Positions 17,040 to 24,047 of a stretch of 64,000 nt of DNA are shown here, one piece after another. Position 1 is the first letter of the stretch. Each line of letters begins with the position of its first letter. The translations under genes and the position numbers were made by a program. The stretch is from Frankiales bacterium. Its GTDB lineage: Bacteria > Actinomycetota > Actinomycetes > Mycobacteriales > Jatrophihabitantaceae. The notes below the pieces were generated by a model. That model searched no databases. It was given only the letters and a program-made list of their open reading frames with translations, and was not told where the DNA came from. Location of the stretch: contig JAOPUZ010000042.1 in NCBI GenBank assembly GCA_025966315.1, positions 62,001 through 126,000 of the forward strand. The letters are read 5' to 3'.

Positions 17040-17098
17040 CGACAACCTCCCGCCAACCTAAGGTTAATCAGCCCGTCCGGTAAGTCGCTAGGTTGTCG
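17040..17098. promoter_or_regulatory. Nested inverted repeats upstream of the LigD-type polymerase gene
   Basis: CGACAACCT (17040-17048) is mirrored by AGGTTGTCG (17090-17098). Between them AACCT-A-AGGTT (17055-17065) forms a second, inner dyad, giving two AACCT and two AGGTT units in 59 bases. The site lies 35 bases upstream of the polymerase start, where an operator would be expected. Confidence 0.35.
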
Positions 17099-17162
17099 TC
17101 CGCTTATCGTCAGTAAGGTCCATTCGTCGAAGTGCGTGTCTGGTACAGCGCTCCACGAGCGC

Positions 17163-17300
17163 CTAGGACATTAACGTTGCCGAGAGCGTCACCAGGAAGT
17201 TCATGCCTGCGCGGATTACCGGTGAGGACCGCTCGTGATGGTGTAGAAGCGCGATTATCGGGTAATGCCAAAGGTAGAAAGCGTAGGTGTATCTGGCCCC
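17163..17300 (-). pseudogene. Remnant of an acyltransferase-3 family membrane protein
   Basis: About 45 codons on the minus strand include RYTYAFYLWHYPIIALLHHH, the late transmembrane signature (SYxxYLWHxP) of OafA/YrhL-type O-acyltransferases. A second hydrophobic stretch ends LVTLSATLMS at a stop (17163-17165). Intact members have about 350 residues or more and continue past this point with a FIERP-like end. Both ends are therefore missing. Confidence 0.6.
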
Positions 17301-17345
17301 GAACGGCCTTATCTGACCGAGCGATTGGGGAAGGAAGTGATCGCG

Positions 17346-19154
17346 ATGGCGACGCTGCTGTCGGTGAATGTCGGCCGACCGAAGAACGTCGATTGGAACG
17401 GCAGAACCGTCTACACCGGAATCTGGAAAGATCCCGTTGCCGGTCCGCAGCTGGTTCGCCGCTTGAACATCGACGGCGACGGGCAAGGTGACCTCAACGG
17501 CCACGGCGGCGAGCAACGGGCCGTGCTGGTGTACCAACGCGAGTCCTACGACTACTGGAGCCACCAACTCGGTCGCGACGATCTCACGCCCGGACAGTTC
17601 GGCGAGAACTTCACGATCGACGGGCTACCGGACGACGAGGTCTGCATCGGTGACCGTTACCGCATCGGCGCGGCCGAATTCGAGGTGACCCAACCACGAG
17701 TGACCTGCTTCCGCGTCGGAATGCGGCTGGGTGTGCCGACGCTGCCCGCGTTACTCGTCGCCCACCATCGGCCGGGCTTCTATTTACGAGTCATCACCGA
17801 AGGGTTGGTGCAGGCCGGGGACCAGATCGTCCGGACCCGGCGCGGCCCACACGAACTGAGCGTCGCCGACATCGACGCGCTGCTCTACCTGCCTGACCGC
17901 GACCCGGGCCTGCTTCGAACCGCCGTCGACATCCCCGCTCTGAGCCCAGGCTGGCAAGGCTCCTTCGAGACGCTCCTCGCCGAAGCCGAAGCCGAAGCCG
18001 AAGCCGAAGCTGAAGCTGAAGCCGACGCCGACGCCGACGCCGAAGCCGAAGCCGAAGCCGGGACCGGGGCAATGGCCGACGGCGGGGCCCGCATCAGACC
18101 GGCCTCGCTGACGATCGGAGTCGAGCCGGGATGGAATGGTTTCCGTCCGCTGCGGGTAACGCAAATTGTGGCCGAGACGCAGACGGTCCACTCGATCCAG
18201 CTGAGCTCGCTGGACGGCGAACCGCTGCCGAGCGGCCGACCCGGCCAGTTCCTCACCCTCCGGGTACCGGGCGCTGGTGATCCGGCGCCCGTCCGCAGCT
18301 ACTCGCTGTCCGCGGACCCCACGGGCGGCAGCTACCGGATCAGCGTGAAGCGCGAAGCGCACGGCCTGGTCAGCGGCTACCTTCATGCCGCGCTGCGGGA
18401 ACAGTCGGTGCTGGATGCTGCCGCGCCGCGCGGGGAATTCGTGCTCAGCGACGACGACGGGCCGGTGCTTCTCATCTCCGCCGGGATCGGCGCAACGCCG
18501 GTGCTGGCCATGCTGCACCACCTGCACGCCCAGCGCAGCACCCGCGAGATCCACTGGATTCACGCTGCACATAACGCTGACCAGCACGTGTTCGCCGAGG
18601 AAGCCCACCGGCTCATCCGGGCTATGGCCAACGGCCACGAGCACATCTTCTACAGCACCTCGGCCACCGGCCGCCTCAACTCGGGCAAGCTGTCGAACCT
18701 CGCGCTGCCCGCACACGCCGGTGCCTACATCTGTGGCCCGGCCGCCTTCATGGCCGATATCCAAACCGCCCTGCTCGAGCTCGGCCTCGATCCCGGACGG
18801 ATCCACACCGAACTGTTCGGCGCACTCCCATCAATCAACCCCGGGCTGGTCGACATCACGCGGGTGTCACCACACCAGCCCAGTGGACCCACCGGAACCG
18901 GCGCGCTGGTCACCTTCGCTCGCAGCGGCCTGTCCGTCCGCTCGTCCGAGCGTTACTCCACGGTGCTTCAACTGGCCGAAGCCTGCGACGTCCCGACCCG
19001 CTGGTCGTGCCGAAGCGGGGTTTGCCACACCTGCGTCACCCCGATCATCTCCGGAACTATCAGCTACGACCCGGCACCGCTCGAGCTACCCAGCGATGGT
19101 CAAGCGCTGATCTGCTGCGCGCAAGCCGCCACTGACCTCGTCCTCGACCTTTAG
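17346..19154 (+). CDS. MOSC domain-ferredoxin reductase-[2Fe-2S] fusion protein
   Basis: The protein has 602 residues. Residues 1-205 are a YiiM-like MOSC domain: NGHGGEQRAVLVY, and VTQPRVTCFRVG with the likely cofactor-binding Cys. A linker of alternating Ala and Glu/Asp residues follows (about 212-238, an in-frame repeat). Then come an FAD-binding barrel (RSYSLS), an NAD-binding domain (ISAGIGATPVLAML, and CGP later) and a C-terminal plant-type ferredoxin with C-x4-C-x2-C (CRSGVCHTC) and a fourth cysteine near the end. The family transfers electrons from NAD(P)H through flavin and iron-sulphur to a molybdenum cofactor, for example to reduce N-hydroxylated bases. ATG 17346 has GAAGGAAG upstream. 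Confidence 0.88.
   Translation: MATLLSVNVGRPKNVDWNGRTVYTGIWKDPVAGPQLVRRLNIDGDGQGDLNGHGGEQRAVLVYQRESYDYWSHQLGRDDLTPGQFGENFTIDGLPDDEVCIGDRYRIGAAEFEVTQPRVTCFRVGMRLGVPTLPALLVAHHRPGFYLRVITEGLVQAGDQIVRTRRGPHELSVADIDALLYLPDRDPGLLRTAVDIPALSPGWQGSFETLLAEAEAEAEAEAEAEADADADAEAEAEAGTGAMADGGARIRPASLTIGVEPGWNGFRPLRVTQIVAETQTVHSIQLSSLDGEPLPSGRPGQFLTLRVPGAGDPAPVRSYSLSADPTGGSYRISVKREAHGLVSGYLHAALREQSVLDAAAPRGEFVLSDDDGPVLLISAGIGATPVLAMLHHLHAQRSTREIHWIHAAHNADQHVFAEEAHRLIRAMANGHEHIFYSTSATGRLNSGKLSNLALPAHAGAYICGPAAFMADIQTALLELGLDPGRIHTELFGALPSINPGLVDITRVSPHQPSGPTGTGALVTFARSGLSVRSSERYSTVLQLAEACDVPTRWSCRSGVCHTCVTPIISGTISYDPAPLELPSDGQALICCAQAATDLVLDL
17979..18059 (+). repeat. In-frame GCC-GAA/GAC hexanucleotide repeat encoding the interdomain linker
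   Basis: Eighty-one bases are made of GCC or GCT alternating with GAA or GAC, encoding 27 residues of (Ala-Glu/Asp)n. It lies exactly between the MOSC and reductase domains. Copy number may vary between strains by slippage without breaking the frame. Confidence 0.9.
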
Positions 19155-19157
19155 CTA

Positions 19158-19184
19158 TCAACGGCGGCGCCGGGACGCCGTTGA
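19158..19184 (+). terminator. Hairpin after the MOSC-reductase gene
   Basis: TCAACGGCG (19158-19166) and CGCCGTTGA (19176-19184) form a 9-bp stem with a 9-base loop, starting four bases after the stop codon. There is no T-run. It is a likely terminator. Confidence 0.6.
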
Positions 19185-19421
19185 ACGGTCACAAGACGAT
19201 GCCGGCGGAACTGCAACACGACCGCGGGCCCGGGCACCGTCTTCAGGCCTCGTCGATCTCGACCTGAGCTTGAAAATCTGTGCGTCGGTTAAGGGCCAAT
19301 AGGGTGGTTGCGAGGTAATGGGCAAACACCGAACGTATGTAGTTCATCCTTTCGTAAGGTGATCGAGGGCGCTGCTCCGCGATGCTCACCGGGTTCGTAT
19401 CCGGCTAACGGGAGCAGATCG
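19185..19421. other. Upstream region of the phosphate locus
   Basis: About 240 bases without a supported gene precede the first gene of the phosphate locus. An in-frame TTG at 19308 could extend that gene upstream, but it has no good ribosome site. I looked for PhoP-type direct repeats (GTTCAnC units 11 bases apart) and found no convincing pair. Confidence 0.4.
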
Positions 19422-19979
19422 GTGGAATCACTAGCGTTACCGAACGCCCGCAAGGCGCCCAGGTTCATTTTCCTATCCGACCGACGACCACGTTCGGCTT
19501 GGCATGACTCGTCCGCAGACGCCTCCGGACGCTTCGGCTGGCGCTTGATTGCGGCCAACAATCGTCCGATGGGTCGCTCGTCGAGCGCTTTCGACTCCGT
19601 CGAGGCCTGCCAGCAAAACGCTCAGCGGCTACGAGAAAACGCCGACCGGGTCTCCACGACGGTGTTATTTCGTTCCTCGGATTCGCGCTGGATATGGACC
19701 GTTTTGCTGGACAACGTGCCGTCCGCTGTCTGTGTGCACTTCTACAACCGTCGAGTTGAGTGCGTGCGCGCACTAGCCCAGTTCACCTCGGCCATCCGGA
19801 TCGCGGACCCGACCGTCACCGAACTACGGGACCTCGGACCGAACGCCCTGCGCGCCTACGACGAGGGACTCGGTGACAACCTGACGGTGGCGAGTGTGAC
19901 ACCCAGCCCGGCCCGGACCACGATCACCAACCGAATGCGGATCGCCAACGGGCTGCCGATTGTCGCCGTCGGAAGATGA
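19422..19979 (+). CDS. DUF1508-like hypothetical protein at the head of the phosphate locus
   Basis: About 185 residues from GTG 19422, chosen because GGAG lies seven bases upstream. Two similar halves can be seen: FGWRLIAANNRPMGRSSSAF and WIWTVLLDNVPSAVCVHFYN, each followed by a helix with spaced Arg and Ala. This recalls the small DUF1508/YegP fold, whose function is unknown. The last bases overlap the pstC start as ATGA, so it is translationally coupled to the transporter. A cytoplasmic regulatory role is possible but unsupported. Confidence 0.6.
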   Translation: MESLALPNARKAPRFIFLSDRRPRSAWHDSSADASGRFGWRLIAANNRPMGRSSSAFDSVEACQQNAQRLRENADRVSTTVLFRSSDSRWIWTVLLDNVPSAVCVHFYNRRVECVRALAQFTSAIRIADPTVTELRDLGPNALRAYDEGLGDNLTVASVTPSPARTTITNRMRIANGLPIVAVGR

Positions 19980-21037
19980 GGCCGTTGATCGGATTAGCCG
20001 ACGTTGCCGACGACCACCCGGACTCGGACGTCGACGAGGACGATCCGCGCCCGCTCGAGTCCGCGCTCGGACGTGACGACCGGGTGTTTCGCGGTCTGCT
20101 GCGGACCGGCGGACTGACGGTACTGACCATCATGGTGCTGGTCGGGGTGTTCCTGCTCTACAAGGGTGGCTCGGCGCTGCGGTCAGCCGGCTGGTCGTTC
20201 TTCAGCGTGAGCAGTTGGCAACCGGACGCCGGCCACGGGCATTTCGGGATCGCCGGCGTGCTGCTCGGCACGGTGCTCATCGCGCTGGTCGCGATCTGCA
20301 TCGCGGTGCCGCTGGCGACCGGGACCGCCCTGTACATCTCCGAATACGCCCCCCGCCGACTGAAACAAACCCTGATCAGCCTGGTCGATCTGATGGCGGC
20401 CGTACCCAGCGTGGTGTACGGATTGTGGGGATTCTTTCTGCTGCAGCCCGACGTACTGGTGCACGGCGCCGAAGGAAAGGGTCTGCCCCGATGGCTGGCG
20501 ACCTACTTCGGCTGGGTGCCGTTTCTGAAGGTGGACGGCTACCAGCCCCGCGATCCGCTGGCGACGCCGACCGTGCTGACGTCCTCGACGCTCATCGCCG
20601 GCGTGGTCGTGGCCATGATGGTGACGCCGATCATCTGCTCGATCATGCGTGAGGTGTTCTCGCAGGCCCCGGTGGGCGAACGGGAAGGCGCCTTCGCGTT
20701 GGGGGCCACCCGCTGGGGCATGATCCGTTCGGTCGTCCTGCCGTTCGGCAAGGGTGGGATGATCGGCGGTGCGATGCTCGGACTCGGTCGCGCGATGGGT
20801 GAAACGATCGCCGTGTACATGATCATCTCGCCGCTGTACGCCATCCAGCCTCACATCCTGCAGAGCGGGGCCAGCTCGGTTTCGGCTTTGATCGCGTTGC
20901 AGTACGGCGCGGCAACGCCGTTCGGCACGTCGGCCCTGATGGCCGCCGGACTCGCCCTGTTCCTGCTGACCCTGGTCGTCAACTTCGGCGCGTCGGCGAT
21001 CGTCGCCCGTAGCCGTTCCGGCGCGGCAACGGGCTGA
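19976..21037 (+). CDS. pstC: Phosphate ABC transporter permease PstC
   Basis: The protein has 353 residues. After a polar, acidic N-terminus of about 40 residues come six transmembrane helices. The central permease motif is REVFSQAPVGEREGAFALGA, TRWGMIRSVVLPFGKGGMIG, with the GETIAVYMII segment typical of PstC. Another hallmark is LVDLMAAVPSVVYGLWGFF. It pairs with PstA to form the channel for inorganic phosphate. The start overlaps the preceding gene by ATGA, and pstA begins five bases after the stop. Confidence 0.93.
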   Translation: MRPLIGLADVADDHPDSDVDEDDPRPLESALGRDDRVFRGLLRTGGLTVLTIMVLVGVFLLYKGGSALRSAGWSFFSVSSWQPDAGHGHFGIAGVLLGTVLIALVAICIAVPLATGTALYISEYAPRRLKQTLISLVDLMAAVPSVVYGLWGFFLLQPDVLVHGAEGKGLPRWLATYFGWVPFLKVDGYQPRDPLATPTVLTSSTLIAGVVVAMMVTPIICSIMREVFSQAPVGEREGAFALGATRWGMIRSVVLPFGKGGMIGGAMLGLGRAMGETIAVYMIISPLYAIQPHILQSGASSVSALIALQYGAATPFGTSALMAAGLALFLLTLVVNFGASAIVARSRSGAATG

Positions 21038-21042
21038 TCGCA

Positions 21043-22359
21043 ATGACCACTCTGCAGGAACCGCCCCGCACCGTGGTGCCGGCGGTGAGCGGGCCGCGAC
21101 TACCCGATCTGGCGATCACATCCGACCAATCGCTCGCGGGCGCATTCGATGACGGAGCGGATCCGCGCAACGAGCCCGAGCACCGTCGCAGCTCAGGGCT
21201 ACGAAATTCGGATGTCTTCTCGCTGCTCGGCGCGGCCGGCGCCGCGTTCGGCTTCACCGCCTTGTTGTTCAACAAGCTCGCGCCGTTGTCCGGAGTGCTC
21301 GGCTTTATCGTGGTCAGCTGGTGCAGCTTCATTCTGTTCTACGGCTTGCTGGTTTCCCTCGACGAATCCGGCCCGGCGGTACGTGACCGGCTGGCGTCGG
21401 TGCTGGTGCACAGCCTGGCCTTCCTGCTGCTGTGCGCGCTGGTCGTGGTCGTGGTCTTCACCCTCGTCCGCGGGCGACGTGCGTTGTTGCACACCAATTT
21501 CTTCACCCAGGACGTGCAGAACGCGGGGCCGCTGCAACCGCTCTCGGTCGGCGGCATCCTGCACGCCATCGTCGGCACCCTGGAGCAGATCGGGCTCTCC
21601 CTGCTGTTCTCGGTACCACTCGGCCTGGTCTGCGCTGTGTTCCTGAACGAGGTGCCTGGCCGGTTCAGCCGCTTCGTTCGTACCATCGTCGAGGCCATGA
21701 CTGCGTTGCCGTCCATCGTGGCCGGTCTGTTCATCTACGCCAGCGTCATTCTCATCCTGCATCAGGACAAGTCCGGTTTTGCCGCGGCGCTCGCGTTGAC
21801 GGTGATGATGCTGCCGATCATCATCCGGGCCGCGGACGTGGTGATCCGGCTGGTGCCCGGTACGTTGCGGGAGGCGTCGCTGGCCACCGGAGCATCCCAG
21901 TGGCGAACGGTCTGGCACGTGGTGCTTCCCACCGCGCGCTCGGGCCTGGCCACCGCGGTAATCCTGGGTGCGGCCCGCGGAATCGGTGAGACGTCGCCGG
22001 TATTGCTGACCGCCGGGTATACGGCCGCCATGAACGCCAATCCCTTCGTCGGGCCGCAGGTTTCGCTGCCGCTGGCGACGTTCGAGTTCGTCCGGTCGCC
22101 GCAGCCCAACGTCATTGCCCGTGGCTTCGGGGCGGCGGCCACGCTATTGCTCCTGGTCCTGGTGCTGTTCATCGTCGCTCGGTTGATCGGCGGCCGGGCG
22201 CCTGGCGTGTTGACGAAACGGCAGGAGCGCCGCCGCGCTGCGGCCAGCCGCCGCGACGCCCGCCGGTTCCGGGCCAGCGAGTTCAGCGGTACGGACCACG
22301 CATACCCACCCACCGACGAGCCGTCCGATCCAACACGCCCCGAAGGGCCCGCACTGTGA
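21043..22359 (+). CDS. pstA: Phosphate ABC transporter permease PstA
   Basis: The protein has 438 residues, longer than the usual 280-300, because of an N-terminal extension with two to three extra transmembrane helices (residues about 60-150) and a charged tail of about 45 residues. The PstA core is clear: VEAMTALPSIVAGLFIYASV, the EAA-like loop LREASLATGASQWRTVWHVV, and GAARGIGETSPVLLTAG. It forms the phosphate channel with PstC. The stop overlaps the next gene by GTGA. Confidence 0.92.
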   Translation: MTTLQEPPRTVVPAVSGPRLPDLAITSDQSLAGAFDDGADPRNEPEHRRSSGLRNSDVFSLLGAAGAAFGFTALLFNKLAPLSGVLGFIVVSWCSFILFYGLLVSLDESGPAVRDRLASVLVHSLAFLLLCALVVVVVFTLVRGRRALLHTNFFTQDVQNAGPLQPLSVGGILHAIVGTLEQIGLSLLFSVPLGLVCAVFLNEVPGRFSRFVRTIVEAMTALPSIVAGLFIYASVILILHQDKSGFAAALALTVMMLPIIIRAADVVIRLVPGTLREASLATGASQWRTVWHVVLPTARSGLATAVILGAARGIGETSPVLLTAGYTAAMNANPFVGPQVSLPLATFEFVRSPQPNVIARGFGAAATLLLLVLVLFIVARLIGGRAPGVLTKRQERRRAAASRRDARRFRASEFSGTDHAYPPTDEPSDPTRPEGPAL

Positions 22360-24047
22360 CTTTCCGCCGCCTCGGCCGAGTACTTTCCCGTTGTACCGCC
22401 GTACTGATCGTGCTGCTATCACTCGGGCTGCTGGCCGGCGTCCCGGCCCAAGCGGCGTCGGTGTACGTCCCGATCAGCGGCGCAGGTTCCACCTGGAGTT
22501 CCAACGCAATCGACCAGTGGCGACGCAACGTCACGCAGTACGGCATGCAGGTCAACTACAACCCGACCGGGTCGTCGGACGGCCGCAATCAGTTCACCAG
22601 CGGGACGGTTGACTTCGGCGTGTCCGAGATCCCGTACGGCCTGACCGACAACGGGGTAACCGACTACCCGCCTAAGCGGGGTTACGCCTATATGCCCATC
22701 GTGGCCGGCGGTACCTCGTTTATGTACAACCTGAAAGTCGGCACCAAGCAAGTCACCAACCTCCGGTTGTCCGGGCAGACGCTGTCCAAGATCTTCACCG
22801 GCGTCATCACGAACTGGTCGGACCCGGCGATCAAGGCCGACAACCCCGGCCTCGGCCTGCCGGCCCGCAAGATTGTGCCGGTGGTGCGCTCGGATGGTTC
22901 CGGTACGACGGCACAATTCACCACCTGGATGGCGAGTCAATACCCCGCGCTGTGGAACGCCTACTGCTTGAAGGTCGGACGCAAGTCCCCGTGCGGCCAG
23001 ACCTCGGTGTGGCCGGTAGCGCCGGGAACCGCATTCACCGCCCAGTCCGGATCCACCGGAACGGCGGGCTACGTGGCGCAGGCTCAGAGCATCGGCGCCA
23101 TCACCTACGTCGAGTATTCGTACGCGCTCAATTCTGGATTCCCGGTGGCGAAGATCCTGAACCAGGCCGGTTATTACACCGAGCCCACCGCCCAGAACGT
23201 CGCCGTTGCGCTGCTCAAAGCCAAGATCAACGACGACCCGAAGTCACCCAACTACCTGACCCAGGATTTGACCAACGTGTACGTCAATCCAGACCCGCGT
23301 ACCTACCCGTTGTCCAGCTACAGCTACATGATCATCCCGACCAAGATCGAATCCAAATTCACCACTAATAAGGGATATACGCTGGGCGCGTTCTCGTATT
23401 ACTTTCTTTGTGAAGGCCAACAGCAGGCCCCGAATCTGGGTTATTCGCCGCTTCCCATCAACCTGGTCCAAGCCGGGTTGGCCCAGGTACGCAAGATTCC
23501 CGGGGTCGACGTACAGAGCGTGGACATTGCCAAGTGCAACAACCCCACCTTTTCCAAGGACGGGACGAACACCTTGGCCAAGAATGCCCCGCAGCCCTCG
23601 CCGTGCGACAAGATCGGCGTCACCCAATGCAGCAACGGCACCGGCGGCGCCAAGAACACCAGCAACGCCAACACCGGTACGCAAACCGTAGCCAGCGGAA
23701 ATTCGACCAGCGGCAGCAACCAAGCCGATCCCGCGAACACGCCCGGCGGTGCGCGGACGGGTTCATCAGGTGTCGCTAAGCCCGGAGCCAAGCCAACCAA
23801 GTCCGTCGCCGCCGGGTCTGGCGCGATCACCGGGGCGCCCGACCCCGCCAGCGATGCGGGCGCTGCTGGCACGAGCGATCCGGCCGGGGATGCCAACGCC
23901 CTGACGGTGGCGGCTGTTCCGGTGGCCTTGTCCGCCAACAACGGATCCGCTACCGATCAAGCCATGATGGCCATCGCGGCCGCGATGTTGTTGCTGCTCA
24001 TCACCGGTCCGCCCTTACTCGTCCGGCTGATCCGAGGTCGACGATGA
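22356..24047 (+). CDS. pstS: PstS-like phosphate-binding protein with C-terminal membrane anchor
   Basis: The protein has 563 residues, far longer than typical PstS (about 370). The signal peptide ends VPAQA-ASVYV without a lipobox cysteine. The binding-protein core shows SGAGSTWSSNAIDQWR, FGVSEIPYG and the phosphate-loop-like VRSDGSGTTAQFTTW. After about residue 400 comes a Ser/Gly/Asn/Pro-rich linker. A C-terminal transmembrane helix (MMAIAAAMLLLLITGPPLLV) and arginines follow. It is therefore probably tethered by its C-terminus rather than by lipid. The start is GTG overlapping the pstA stop. Phosphate is the probable ligand, inferred from the loop and the context. Confidence 0.82.
   Translation: MTFRRLGRVLSRCTAVLIVLLSLGLLAGVPAQAASVYVPISGAGSTWSSNAIDQWRRNVTQYGMQVNYNPTGSSDGRNQFTSGTVDFGVSEIPYGLTDNGVTDYPPKRGYAYMPIVAGGTSFMYNLKVGTKQVTNLRLSGQTLSKIFTGVITNWSDPAIKADNPGLGLPARKIVPVVRSDGSGTTAQFTTWMASQYPALWNAYCLKVGRKSPCGQTSVWPVAPGTAFTAQSGSTGTAGYVAQAQSIGAITYVEYSYALNSGFPVAKILNQAGYYTEPTAQNVAVALLKAKINDDPKSPNYLTQDLTNVYVNPDPRTYPLSSYSYMIIPTKIESKFTTNKGYTLGAFSYYFLCEGQQQAPNLGYSPLPINLVQAGLAQVRKIPGVDVQSVDIAKCNNPTFSKDGTNTLAKNAPQPSPCDKIGVTQCSNGTGGAKNTSNANTGTQTVASGNSTSGSNQADPANTPGGARTGSSGVAKPGAKPTKSVAAGSGAITGAPDPASDAGAAGTSDPAGDANALTVAAVPVALSANNGSATDQAMMAIAAAMLLLLITGPPLLVRLIRGRR

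Noticed and set aside
17784-18806. Long minus-strand open frame opposite the MOSC fusion gene.
   Set aside because: It mirrors the GC-rich codons and the linker repeat of the real gene; it has no recognisable domain.
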